DNA from: Paraburkholderia aromaticivorans
GTDB lineage: Bacteria; Pseudomonadota; Gammaproteobacteria; Burkholderiales; Burkholderiaceae
NCBI RefSeq assembly: GCF_012689525.1
Contig: NZ_CP051515.1
Span: 1,488,001-1,552,000, forward strand
Length of the DNA stretch: 64,000 bases
Reading direction: 5' to 3'
Positions within the stretch are counted from its first letter, which is position 1. Each line of letters starts with the position of its first letter. Below are positions 8,974-17,456 of this stretch, in pieces. The notes under the pieces are model-generated. The model was not told the origin of the DNA, ran no database searches, and was given only the letters and a program-made list of their open reading frames with translations. The position numbers and the translations under genes are program-made.

Positions 8974-10101
8974 ATGACGAACTCACCTGTGAACATTCTG
9001 ATCGTCGACGACATCGTCCACAACATCACGGCGCTCGAAGCCTTGCTGGCCCGGCCGGATCTTGCCGTGCTGGTGGCCGACTCGGGCACGGCGGCGCTCG
9101 ACCTGCTGCTCAAGCACGAAGTCGCGCTGGCGATTCTCGACGTCAACATGCCCGGCATGAACGGCTTCGAACTGGCCGCGCTGATGCGTGGCAGCCCGCG
9201 CACCTCGCATGTGCCGATCATCTTTCTGACGGCAACGGCGCAAGATGCGTCGCGCACGTTCCGCGGCTATGAGGCCGGCGCGGTCGACTTTCTCTACAAG
9301 CCGTTCGATCCGCGGATTCTGCAATCCAAGGTCGATGTATTCGTGCAGCTCGAACAGCAGAAGCGTCAGCTTGCGGCGCAACTCGTCACCACGCGGCAGA
9401 TGCTCGAAGCCAACGAAATGCTGATGGCCGTGCTGAGTCACGATCTGCGCACGCCGCTCGGCGCGGTGCTCGCGTCGGCGGAATATCTGATGCGCACGGC
9501 GGCCGACGAACAGTCGGTGACGGTGGCCGCGCGCGTGAAGAACAGTTCGCTGCGCATGGCGCGCATGGTCGATCAGTTGCTCAATCTCGCGCGTTTGCAG
9601 GGCGGGCGCCTGCCGTTGCAGCCGCGCTCGATCGAACTGGCGACGCTGTGCCGCTCGGTGATCGACGAATTCGCTTCGCGTGAGAACGGCAAGCAGATCG
9701 TGTTCGCGAGCCGCGGCAATACGTCGGGCGCGTGGGATACCGACCTCGTCTGGCAAGCCGTGTCGAATCTGGTGAGCAATGCGCTGCATCATGGCGCGCC
9801 GGGTGGCGATATCGGCGTCGAGGTGGATGGCGAAGCGGTCGAGTCCGTGCGTCTGAAGGTCGCCAATCGCGGCACGATTCCGGCCGAGGTGTTTCCGCAT
9901 CTGTTCAAGGCGTTTGGCCCGAACAACAGCGGTGCGCGCTCGCGCGAAGGGCTGGGGTTGGGCCTGCATATCGTGCAGGAAATCGCGCGCATGCACGGCG
10001 GCAACGTCAGCGTGAATTCCGACGAAACCGTAGGCACGGTCTTTACGATCGAGTTGCCAAGAATGGTGACGTTCCAGCGCGGGTCGTTTACGGGGAAGTA
10101 A
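8974..10101 (+). CDS. Response regulator-histidine kinase hybrid (REC-HisKA-HATPase)
   Basis: A soluble 375-residue protein: N-terminal receiver with acidic pocket (LIVDD) and phospho-acceptor Asp56 (LDVNMPGMNG), then a short coil, HisKA with His156 (VLSHDLRTPL), and HATPase_c (LVSNALHHG, GLGLGLHIV). The ATPase domain lacks a clean DxGxG box: the corresponding stretch reads VANRGTIPAE, which may lower activity or reflect divergence. It has no transmembrane segment, so its input is probably phosphotransfer from the membrane kinase that heads the operon. Last gene of the four-gene unit. Confidence 0.9.
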   Translation: MTNSPVNILIVDDIVHNITALEALLARPDLAVLVADSGTAALDLLLKHEVALAILDVNMPGMNGFELAALMRGSPRTSHVPIIFLTATAQDASRTFRGYEAGAVDFLYKPFDPRILQSKVDVFVQLEQQKRQLAAQLVTTRQMLEANEMLMAVLSHDLRTPLGAVLASAEYLMRTAADEQSVTVAARVKNSSLRMARMVDQLLNLARLQGGRLPLQPRSIELATLCRSVIDEFASRENGKQIVFASRGNTSGAWDTDLVWQAVSNLVSNALHHGAPGGDIGVEVDGEAVESVRLKVANRGTIPAEVFPHLFKAFGPNNSGARSREGLGLGLHIVQEIARMHGGNVSVNSDETVGTVFTIELPRMVTFQRGSFTGK

Positions 10102-10205
10102 GCGGCGCTACGCGCGGCGTTGCGCGGCCTGTGAAAAACTTGCCGCAGGTTCCGCTGTGCTACGCTTGCCGAACCGAACTACAGCACGGCGACCCGACTT
10201 CCATC

Positions 10206-11024
10206 ATGCGTTCCTGGCGCATTTCTCCACCGCATCGCAGCGAACAGATCAGCACCTTGCGCGCGACCGAGCTCGTCATGTCGATTTCGCATGCGGATGC
10301 CGATGCGCTCGCCACGAGCATTCTGAAAACGGTCGGCGATACGTTGCCGGTCTCGCAGTGCACCATCTTCGCCTATGAATTCGACGCCAGGCCGCGCACG
10401 GTGTCCGCCGCCGATCATCGCGGTGGCCGCTTTCTGCGCGACGTCGCCGATCGCTACGCCACGCATTTCTATGCGCTCGACGGCAACCGCGCGATCATCG
10501 GCCGGCCGCACGACAAACCGGCACGCGACGCATTGGTGCTGCACCAGCAACAAAGCGAAGAGATCGAAAACGAAGCCTATCGCGCGGCCTGTTACGCGCA
10601 GCCAAACGTGTCCGACCGGTTGTCGCTGCTCGTGCAACCTATGGAAAGCGTCTGGCTGTCGATCAATCTGTATCGCGACCGCGCCTATGGTGTGTTTCAG
10701 CCGGGCGAACTGGAGCGCGTGGAAAGCCTCGCGCACTTGTTCGCACACGCGGCGAAGGGCCATTACGCGCTGAATGGACAGCATCAGCAGGGCTCGGCCG
10801 CCGCGATGCTGGCGCGGGTCAGGCGCGCTTGCCCGGCTCTCACGCCGCGCGAACTCGATGTGCTGCGCGGCACGCTCGAAGGCGCCAGCGCCGCTGAAAT
10901 CGCGCTGCAAATGGGCGTCAAGCCTGCGAGTGTGATTACCTATCAGAAGCGCGCTTACGCGCGGCTCGGCATCTCGAACCAGCGCCAGTTGTTCGCGCTG
11001 TGCATGGTGCCCGAGCGGGGCTGA
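10206..11024 (+). CDS. LuxR-family transcriptional regulator
   Basis: A 272-residue regulator. The C-terminal third is a GerE/LuxR helix-turn-helix (ACPALTPRELDVLRGTLEG...GVKPASVITYQKRAYARLG). The N-terminal 190 residues resemble no sensor I can name; they hold a mixed alpha/beta pattern compatible with a GAF-like fold. The ATG at 10206 is chosen because upstream sequence overlaps the preceding kinase; a second ATG at 10278 is possible. It has no receiver domain. Lying 104 bases after the signalling operon on the same strand, it could be an output of that pathway, but this is inference. Confidence 0.85.
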   Translation: MRSWRISPPHRSEQISTLRATELVMSISHADADALATSILKTVGDTLPVSQCTIFAYEFDARPRTVSAADHRGGRFLRDVADRYATHFYALDGNRAIIGRPHDKPARDALVLHQQQSEEIENEAYRAACYAQPNVSDRLSLLVQPMESVWLSINLYRDRAYGVFQPGELERVESLAHLFAHAAKGHYALNGQHQQGSAAAMLARVRRACPALTPRELDVLRGTLEGASAAEIALQMGVKPASVITYQKRAYARLGISNQRQLFALCMVPERG

Positions 11025-11055
11025 GCCGCCGGGCTCAGCAGTCACCCGTCAGCCG

Positions 11056-11997
11056 TCACGCACGCCTGAGCCGCACTTCGGCCTGCGTCTCGCGATCCCA
11101 GCGCTTCAACCACGGCATGATGAAATCCGCGAAACCGTCGGCGGGCGGCGACAGCGCGCGCTCGGTGGAGCGATACACGCACACCTCGCGGATCGTTTCG
11201 GGATCGACGATGCGCTTCATCACCAGCCCGAAGGTGCGCGCCAATGGCGCGACATAAGCCGGCGCGAGCGTGATGGCCAGCCCTTGTGAGGCGAGGCCGA
11301 ACGCCGTGGTGACGTTGTCCACCACGTCCACCGGAATGATGCGGGCTTCCACCGGGAGATTGGCCAGCATTTGCCCGACCGCGCGTTCGTGGTCGCGGCC
11401 GGTGGCGACGATCGGCACGTCGCGCAAATGCGGCCACTGCACGCGACGGCGCGTGTTCAACGGATGGGTCGGCGCGCACCACATCACCCACGGACTCGCG
11501 AACGCCGGATCGCAACGCACGCGTGTGCCGCTTTGCCGGTCAGGGCCGATCGCGAGATCCACGTCGCCGCTTTCCACGCGTTCCACCAGTTGCTCGACCA
11601 CGGTGTCGCAAATGCGCACGACCACCTTCGGCTTGTCGCGCGCATATTCGGCGATGGCCGCGGGCAGCGCGGTCGCCGCCAGCACGAGCGGTGCGCCGAT
11701 CCGCACGATGCCGGCGGCGCGGTTGCGGATGTCGTCGGCGGATTGAGCGGCGGCGCGCACGTGGCGCAACACCGATTCCGCCGACGATAGAAAATCCTGC
11801 CCCGCGCTCGACAGATTCACGCGCCGCGTGGTCCGGTCGAAGAGGCGGAAGCCCAGTTCCTTTTCGAGGTCGGCGAGCAACTGGCTGACCGCCGAAGAAG
11901 TCAGGCCGAGCCGGTCCGCCGCCGCGCCGATGCTATGCAGATCGACGATGGCGAGAAACGCTTCGAACTGACGGATGGTGACGCGTGTGAGTGGCAT
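11056..11997 (-). CDS. LysR-family regulator, divergent from the aminotransferase operon
   Basis: A typical 313-residue LysR protein: N-terminal winged helix-turn-helix (FEAFLAIVDLHSIGAAADRLGLTSSAVSQLLADLE with the usual spacing) and a periplasmic-binding-like effector domain beginning near residue 90 (GIVRIGAPLVL). It faces away from the aminotransferase/aldolase/reductase genes across a 226-base gap, the standard arrangement for a LysR protein that controls its neighbours. The inducer cannot be told from sequence. Confidence 0.92.
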   Translation of the reverse strand: MPLTRVTIRQFEAFLAIVDLHSIGAAADRLGLTSSAVSQLLADLEKELGFRLFDRTTRRVNLSSAGQDFLSSAESVLRHVRAAAQSADDIRNRAAGIVRIGAPLVLAATALPAAIAEYARDKPKVVVRICDTVVEQLVERVESGDVDLAIGPDRQSGTRVRCDPAFASPWVMWCAPTHPLNTRRRVQWPHLRDVPIVATGRDHERAVGQMLANLPVEARIIPVDVVDNVTTAFGLASQGLAITLAPAYVAPLARTFGLVMKRIVDPETIREVCVYRSTERALSPPADGFADFIMPWLKRWDRETQAEVRLRRA

Positions 11998-12023
11998 TGG
12001 GCGATTCTAAAGAAAAACTAACG

Positions 12024-12041
12024 AATCGTGAAAAATCGATT
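12024..12041. promoter_or_regulatory. Candidate LysR-binding dyad
   Basis: AATCG and CGATT form an inverted repeat separated by eight bases in an AT-rich patch 27 bases before the LysR gene, in the divergent gap. Size and place fit a LysR operator; no experimental support. Confidence 0.35.
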
Positions 12042-12223
12042 GATTGTGCAGCGTGCCGCATGCGCGGAGACTTGTCCCAATCGACGCACCCAGCCAAACC
12101 CGCTTAGACTTCCGTCTCGCTAGTCTGAGTCAAGCCGGTTCACGCGGGCTGTCGTTTCGCCACACGCGCGCCATACCGGGCGCCACACCGAGGCCGCAGC
12201 GCGGCCGCATTCAAGGAATTGCC

Positions 12224-13423
12224 ATGTTCGACCACATTCCCGCTTATCCAGGCGACCCGATTCTGAGCCTGAACGAAGACTTTCAACTCGACCCGCGGTC
12301 GAACAAGGTCAATCTGAGCATCGGCATCTATTTCGACGACGCCGGCAAGCTGCCGATGATAGACGCGGTGCGCCGCGCCGAAACCGCGTTGCTCGATTCG
12401 ATCGGCCCGCGCTCCTATCTGCCGATGGCCGGCCTGCCGCTCTATCGCGATACGGCGCAAGCACTCGTATTCGGCGCGGACAGCGAGGCGCGCAAGGCGG
12501 GGCGGATCGCGACGCTGCAAACCATCGGCGGATCGGGCGCGCTCAAAGTGGGCGCCGATTTCCTGAAGCGTTATTTCCCCGGCTCGCAGATCTGGATCAG
12601 CGACCCGAGCTGGGAAAACCATCGCGTCGTGTTCGAAGGCGCGGGGCTGACGGTCAACACCTATCCGTATTACGACGAACACACCGGCGGCTTGCGTTTC
12701 GCCGACATGATCGAGACGATCGGCCGCTTGCCGGAACAAAGCGTCGTGCTGCTGCACGCGTGCTGCCACAATCCGACCGGCGTGGATCTGAGCCCGGCGC
12801 AATGGGCCGAACTGGTGCCGGTATTGCAGCGCCGCAAGTTGATCGCCTTCGTCGATATGGCTTATCAGGGTTTCGGAGCCGGTCTTGAAGAGGACGCCGC
12901 TTGCGTGCGTCTGCTGGCCGACGCGGGCATTCCGTTGATCGCCGCGAATTCGTTCTCGAAGAATTTCTCGCTGTACGGCGAGCGTGTCGGTGCGTTGAGC
13001 GTGGTCTGCAAGAGCGCGGAAGAGGCCGGCCGCGTGCTCGGCCAATTGATGTCGACGGTGCGCGCGAACTACAGCAATCCGCCGACGCACGGCGCGCGGC
13101 TCGTCGCCAACGTGCTCGCGGATGCCTCGTTGCGCGCTTCGTGGGAAGCGGAACTCGCCACCATGCGCGAGCGGATTCTCGCCATGCGCGGCACGATTCA
13201 CGCCGGACTCGCGGGCCGTGTGGATGAAGTGATGCGCGCGCGCTACGTCGCACAGCGCGGCATGTTCACCTATACGGGCTTGAGCGAAAGCCAGGTGGAG
13301 CGACTGCGCAGCGAATACGCGGTGTATGTGCTGCGCTCCGGGCGTATGTGCGTGGCCGGTCTGAACGAACGCAACGCGGAGTATGTGGCGTCGTCGATCG
13401 CGGCCGTGGTGTCGGGCGCGTAA
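12224..13423 (+). CDS. tyrB: Aromatic amino acid / aspartate aminotransferase (class I, PLP)
   Basis: A 399-residue PLP-dependent transaminase of the AspC/TyrB group that moves amino groups between aromatic amino acids (or aspartate) and 2-oxoglutarate. Seen: the start MFDHIPAYPGDPILSL typical of the family, HACCHNPTGVD, and the PLP lysine in SFSKNFSLYGERVG. The final part carries SGRMCVAGLN, matching the substrate-arginine region. An upstream in-frame extension exists to 12044, but homologues begin at MFDHI and the extension has no ribosome site. The exact substrate range (TyrB or AspC) is inferred, not proven. Confidence 0.9.
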   Translation: MFDHIPAYPGDPILSLNEDFQLDPRSNKVNLSIGIYFDDAGKLPMIDAVRRAETALLDSIGPRSYLPMAGLPLYRDTAQALVFGADSEARKAGRIATLQTIGGSGALKVGADFLKRYFPGSQIWISDPSWENHRVVFEGAGLTVNTYPYYDEHTGGLRFADMIETIGRLPEQSVVLLHACCHNPTGVDLSPAQWAELVPVLQRRKLIAFVDMAYQGFGAGLEEDAACVRLLADAGIPLIAANSFSKNFSLYGERVGALSVVCKSAEEAGRVLGQLMSTVRANYSNPPTHGARLVANVLADASLRASWEAELATMRERILAMRGTIHAGLAGRVDEVMRARYVAQRGMFTYTGLSESQVERLRSEYAVYVLRSGRMCVAGLNERNAEYVASSIAAVVSGA

Positions 13424-13476
13424 GCGCGCCTGTTCGATCAACATAACGATAGCAGCGGTCGACAAGGGAGACCCCA

Positions 13477-14268
13477 ATGACCACCCTCGATATACAAGCG
13501 CCGAGCGCGCCGAAGGCCCACGCGATGCATCCGGATGAATGGCATGCGCGCGTGCAGCTTGCAGCGTGCTACCGGATCTTCGACATGCTCGGCTGGACCG
13601 AGATGATCTACAACCACATCACGCTGCGCGTTCCCGCCAGCGTGAGCGGCGGCGAGCGGCAGTTCCTGATCAATCCGTTCGGGCTGCACTACAGCGAAGT
13701 GACCGCGAGCAACCTCGTGAAGATCGACGCACAGGGACGCGTGCTCGATCACTCGCCGTATCCGGTGAATCCGGCCGGCTTCGTCGTGCATGCGGCGATT
13801 CATGAAGGCTTGCCCGACGCGCACTGCGTGATGCACACGCACACCACGGCGGGCGTCGCCGTGGCCTGTCTGGAAGACGGTCTGCAGCAGACCAACTTCT
13901 ACAGCGCGCAATTGCACGACCGCATTGCGTATCACGACTTCGAGGGCATCACGGTGCACGCGGACGAAGGCCCGCGCCTGCTCGAACATATCGGCAACAG
14001 GCAGGCGGTGATCTTGCGCAACCATGGCCTGCTTGCGTGGGGCCACACCTTGCCGCAAACTTTCGCGGTCCTGTGGACGCTCAACCGCGCCTGCGAAATC
14101 CAGATGGCGACGTTTGCGATGGGCCGCGCGCGGCCGGTGCCGGAAGACGTCGCGATTCGCTGCTCGCGCGACGCGTTGCAGTTCGATCCGCGTCACGGCG
14201 CGGGCCAGGATGTGTTCGATGCGTTGGTGCGGCGAGTGGACCGCATCGATGCCAGTTACAAGGATTGA
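13477..14268 (+). CDS. Class II aldolase/adducin-family protein
   Basis: A 263-residue zinc-dependent class II aldolase/adducin-head protein. Metal-binding histidines are visible in VMHTHTTAGVAV and in ILRNHGLLAWG; the early YNHITLRVP is a family hallmark. A good Shine-Dalgarno (AAGGGAG) precedes ATG. Members of this family act as fuculose-phosphate-type aldolases, epimerases or decarboxylases, or have unknown roles. The size and the C-terminal region match the unassigned bacterial adducin-like group. It is followed after four bases by a ketopantoate-reductase-like gene, suggesting co-transcription. Confidence 0.85.
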   Translation: MTTLDIQAPSAPKAHAMHPDEWHARVQLAACYRIFDMLGWTEMIYNHITLRVPASVSGGERQFLINPFGLHYSEVTASNLVKIDAQGRVLDHSPYPVNPAGFVVHAAIHEGLPDAHCVMHTHTTAGVAVACLEDGLQQTNFYSAQLHDRIAYHDFEGITVHADEGPRLLEHIGNRQAVILRNHGLLAWGHTLPQTFAVLWTLNRACEIQMATFAMGRARPVPEDVAIRCSRDALQFDPRHGAGQDVFDALVRRVDRIDASYKD

Positions 14269-14272
14269 AACG

Positions 14273-15256
14273 ATGAAAGTAGCTATCTACGGTGCGGGCG
14301 CGATCGGCGGCTGGATGGGCGTGAAGCTCGCGCAGGCCGGCCATGACGTGAGCGTGGTGGCGCGCGGCGAGACGCTGAATGCGCTGCGCGAGCACGGCCT
14401 GCGTTTGATCGAAGGCGGCGTCACGCATGCCGTCAAGGTGAACGCGAGCGAGAAGCCCGCGGATCTCGGCGTGCAGGATCTCGTCGTGGTCGCCGTCAAG
14501 GGCCCGGCGATGGCGTCGGTGGCCGCGCGGATCGCGCCGCTGCTTGGCGCGCGGACCATCGTATTAACCGCGATGAACGGCGTGCCCTGGTGGTTCTGCG
14601 ACGGACTCGGCGCGGACTTCGCCGGCAAGCGGCTGAAGTCAATCGATCCCGATGGCGCGATTGCCGCCGCGATTCCGAGCGCGCAAACGGTGGGCTGCGT
14701 GGTGCACGCCAGCTGTCTCGTCGAAGCGCCGGGCGTCATCCGGCATCATCAGGGTAACGGGCTGATTATCGGCGAGGCGTCGGGACAGCCGAGCGAGCGC
14801 GTCGCGGCGCTCACGGCCACGCTCGCGGCGGCCGGCTTCAATGCGTCGATGTCGGCGCAGATTCAGCGCGACGTCTGGTACAAGCTGTGGGGCAACATGA
14901 CGATGAATCCGATCAGCGCCATCACCGGCGCGACCACCGACCGGATTCTCAGCGACGAGCTGGCCCGCAACTTCGTCACGAGCATCATGCTGGAGGCCAA
15001 GGAAATCGGCGCACGCTTCGGCATTCCTATCGACCAGGAGCCGGCGGATCGCCACGAGGTCACGCTGAAACTCGGCGCGATGAAAACCTCGATGCTGCAG
15101 GACGTGCAGGCGGGTAAAGCGGTCGAACTCGACGCGCTGGTGGCCGCGGTGCGCGAACTGGGACAACTGACAGGCGTCGCTACGCCGTATACCGATGCGT
15201 TGCTCGGTCTCGCGCGCCTGCATGCGAGCACGCTGGGTTTGTATCCGAAGCAGTAA
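14273..15256 (+). CDS. panE: 2-dehydropantoate 2-reductase family oxidoreductase
   Basis: An NADPH-dependent reductase of the PanE/ApbA family, 327 residues. It starts with the Rossmann motif VAIYGAGAIGG and ends with the ApbA C-terminal helical domain containing the catalytic lysine region (WYKLWGNMTMNPISA) and SMLQDVQAGK. The ATG four bases after the upstream stop is preferred; a much longer open frame overlaps the aldolase and is not used. Many bacteria hold several PanE paralogues, so the substrate may be another 2-keto acid, fitting the aminotransferase/aldolase context, and pantothenate synthesis is not certain. Confidence 0.82.
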   Translation: MKVAIYGAGAIGGWMGVKLAQAGHDVSVVARGETLNALREHGLRLIEGGVTHAVKVNASEKPADLGVQDLVVVAVKGPAMASVAARIAPLLGARTIVLTAMNGVPWWFCDGLGADFAGKRLKSIDPDGAIAAAIPSAQTVGCVVHASCLVEAPGVIRHHQGNGLIIGEASGQPSERVAALTATLAAAGFNASMSAQIQRDVWYKLWGNMTMNPISAITGATTDRILSDELARNFVTSIMLEAKEIGARFGIPIDQEPADRHEVTLKLGAMKTSMLQDVQAGKAVELDALVAAVRELGQLTGVATPYTDALLGLARLHASTLGLYPKQ

Positions 15257-15270
15257 CAGTCCTCAAGGGA

Positions 15271-15307
15271 AAGCCGCCGCGCCTCACATGGCGCGGCGGC
15301 TTTTTTT
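15271..15307 (+). terminator. Rho-independent terminator after the panE-like gene
   Basis: An 11-bp GC stem (GCCGCCGCGCC / GGCGCGGCGGC) with loop TCACAT and seven Ts. It ends the aminotransferase-aldolase-reductase operon and separates it from the convergent monooxygenase unit; the AA before the stem gives weak bidirectional character. Confidence 0.92.
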
Positions 15308-15312
15308 ACGCC

Positions 15313-15504
15313 TTATGCCGTTACCGCAGTCGAAGCCGGCAGCCGTGCCGCTTCGATCAACGACAACGCGCGCCGCGGGTTGTCGAGTTCGGTCAGGCAC
15401 AGCATCGCAAGGCGGCCCAGATACAACGGCGCGTGAGCTTCACCTTCGTTCGTGAGGGTCTTGCAGAGCGTCGTGTAGACGAGGTCGAGATCGCTATCGG
15501 TCAT
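15313..15504 (-). CDS. Small DUF2783-type protein
   Basis: A 63-residue soluble protein (MTDSDLDLVYTTLC..., TLTNEGEAHAPLYLGRLAML). It resembles the small DUF2783 family commonly encoded directly after FAD-dependent aromatic hydroxylases. It begins 19 bases after the monooxygenase stop and has a strong Shine-Dalgarno (AGGAGG). Function is unknown; pairing with the hydroxylase is inferred from position. Confidence 0.75.
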   Translation of the reverse strand: MTDSDLDLVYTTLCKTLTNEGEAHAPLYLGRLAMLCLTELDNPRRALSLIEAARLPASTAVTA

Positions 15505-15523
15505 GATGCTTGCCTCCTTTGTA

Positions 15524-17296
15524 TTAGAGCGTCAGCGCCGCGCTGATGGCGCGCTGCGTGGCCGCGGCGCTGCCGTCGCGCCAGCGGGCGAGTACATGGC
15601 CATCGGGACGAACCAGATAGACCGTGCCAGGCGTGGCGTCGAGCATGTCGTGCAGACGGCCGGTGTGATCGACTACGTTTGAGCTCGTGGCGTTTTGCGT
15701 GTCGTTCTTCACCAACGTGACGGCTTTGAACGGAATCCCGTGGTCGGCAAGCGTGCTTTGCAACTGCTGCCACGCGCTGTCCTGCGTCGAGTCCACGTTC
15801 GCGTTCGCGTTTCCGTTCGCGCCGAAGCGCAGCGCGGTGAAGCAAGGCCCGAGCAGATCCGTCAGATGAATATCGACGACCACGTCCTTGTCCCTACGTT
15901 GGAGCCGGCATTCCGGCAGCACGGTGCCGGGCGCCGGGCCTTGCTTGAAAGCGCCGGCCGCGTCGCCCGCGGCTTCGTTGAGCGGCGACTGCGCGTAGGC
16001 AATCGCATGCGTCTGCCGCGGATTGATCAACGGACGCACCGCCGCATGATGCTCAGCGAGACTGAGGACGGCCCGGCGCATCAGGTCGAAGGCGAACGAG
16101 GGCGGTGCCATGAACTCTGTACTCTTCATGCCGTAGCTCAGGTTCTCGCGCGCGGCGAACACGCGCTCGTCGCTGTAGCTGTCGAGCAGACGCGGCGACG
16201 CCACGCCGTTCACCACGCAGGCCAGTTTCCAGCCGAGGTTGTCCGCGTCGTCGATACCGGAGTTGGCGCCGCGCACGCCGAAAATCGGCACGAGATGCGC
16301 GGCGTCGCCCGCGAACAGCACCGGGCCGTGCCGGTAGCGTTCGAGCGTCAATGCGTTGGCCTTATAGACGGTGATCCAGATCGGCGACCATGCGCCGGTT
16401 TCGCCCATCGAGTCGAGCACGCTCTGCACGCGTGGCATGACGTTCTCGGGCTGCACGGCGGCCTCAGGGTCTTCGTCGTCGCGAAGCTGGTAGTCGATGC
16501 GCCAGACGTTGTCGGGCTGCTTGTGCACCAGCACCGTCGAGCCGGGATTGGACGGCGGATCGAAATAGGCGAGGCGCTCGGTGGCGCGCGCGCTGTCCAG
16601 TTCGATATCCACGATCACGTAGCGGCCTTCGTACGTGGTGCCGGTGAGCTTGAGACCGAGCGCCTCGCGAATCGTGCTGCGGCCGCCGTCGCAGGCGACC
16701 ACCCAGTCGGCGTGCATTTGCCATGCGGTGTCGCCGGTGCGCAGTGCGAGCGTTGCGCTGGCTATGCTGTCCGCGCTGTCGAGGTTTGCGCGGCCGCCTT
16801 CGGCCGTATGTTGTTCAATGCCGGTCACGCGCGTCTGCCAGCGGATCTCGATCAGGTCGGCATGCCGTTCCACTTCGTCGAGCAGCAACTGTTCGATCTG
16901 ATATTGCGCGATGTTGATCATCGGCGGCAGCGATTGCTCGTCGTCCTGATGCATGGCGAAGCGGAACACTTCGCTATCGCGGTAGAAGCTGCGGCCGCCT
17001 GTCCACGGCAAGCCTTTTTGCAGGAAGCCATGCACGACGCCGAGTCGCTTGAAGATTTCCAGACTGCGCCGCGAGATGCAGATCGCGCGGCTGCCGGTGC
17101 AGACGCCGTCGTCGGCTTCGATCAGCACCGAGCGCACGCCCTGGCGAGCCAGCGCGAGCGCCAGCGTCATGCCGACCGGCCCGCCGCCGACAATCGCCAC
17201 GGGCCGCCTGACAGGATCCCGCCCATCGACGAGCGGTGGCACCACGCCCTCATAGTGACGAGGCGAAAACGGATAGGGTTTGAAGGGGCGGCTCAT
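15524..17296 (-). CDS. FAD-dependent aromatic monooxygenase (MhpA/PheA-TfdB type)
   Basis: A 590-residue flavoprotein hydroxylase. The three group-A motifs are present: GxGxxG-type dinucleotide fold (VAIVGGGPVGMTLALALA), DG motif (VACDGGRSTIREALG) and GD motif (VLFAGDAAHLVPIFGVRG). The C-terminus has the thioredoxin-like fold typical of phenol/3-(3-hydroxyphenyl)propionate hydroxylases, with a short Asn-Ala repeat (NGNANANV). The ribosome site AGGAGAC precedes the ATG. No ring-cleavage dioxygenase or hydrolase is adjacent, so its aromatic substrate cannot be named. Co-transcribed with the DUF2783 gene. Confidence 0.88.
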   Translation of the reverse strand: MSRPFKPYPFSPRHYEGVVPPLVDGRDPVRRPVAIVGGGPVGMTLALALARQGVRSVLIEADDGVCTGSRAICISRRSLEIFKRLGVVHGFLQKGLPWTGGRSFYRDSEVFRFAMHQDDEQSLPPMINIAQYQIEQLLLDEVERHADLIEIRWQTRVTGIEQHTAEGGRANLDSADSIASATLALRTGDTAWQMHADWVVACDGGRSTIREALGLKLTGTTYEGRYVIVDIELDSARATERLAYFDPPSNPGSTVLVHKQPDNVWRIDYQLRDDEDPEAAVQPENVMPRVQSVLDSMGETGAWSPIWITVYKANALTLERYRHGPVLFAGDAAHLVPIFGVRGANSGIDDADNLGWKLACVVNGVASPRLLDSYSDERVFAARENLSYGMKSTEFMAPPSFAFDLMRRAVLSLAEHHAAVRPLINPRQTHAIAYAQSPLNEAAGDAAGAFKQGPAPGTVLPECRLQRRDKDVVVDIHLTDLLGPCFTALRFGANGNANANVDSTQDSAWQQLQSTLADHGIPFKAVTLVKNDTQNATSSNVVDHTGRLHDMLDATPGTVYLVRPDGHVLARWRDGSAAATQRAISAALTL

Positions 17297-17415
17297 GCGT
17301 GTCTCCTGGATCTTCGATGCCGGGGATCGCCCGCCGGGGCTGGTTAGCTCTTGGAGGCGGTGCGAATCGATAGCGAAGTATGAAGGAGGGGGCGCGCATG
17401 GCTGTCCTCATTTTG

Positions 17416-17442
17416 GGTACAGCGGCGTCGGGCGGCTGTACC
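17416..17442. promoter_or_regulatory. Perfect 8-bp dyad between the monooxygenase and AI-2E genes
   Basis: GGTACAGC and GCTGTACC flank an 11-base GC-rich centre. It is 14 bases past the AI-2E gene stop and 120 bases before the monooxygenase start, both on the minus strand. No T-run follows, so it is either a weak terminator or an operator for the monooxygenase. Confidence 0.4.
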
Positions 17443-17456
17443 GACAGCGAAGGCGT

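Noticed and set aside
12044..12223. Sixty extra N-terminal residues for the aminotransferase
   Set aside because: Arg/Ser-rich, without a ribosome site, and covering the probable promoter; homologues start at MFDHI.
15695..17347. A 550-codon open frame on the plus strand
   Set aside because: Antisense of the FAD monooxygenase, which carries all three flavin motifs.
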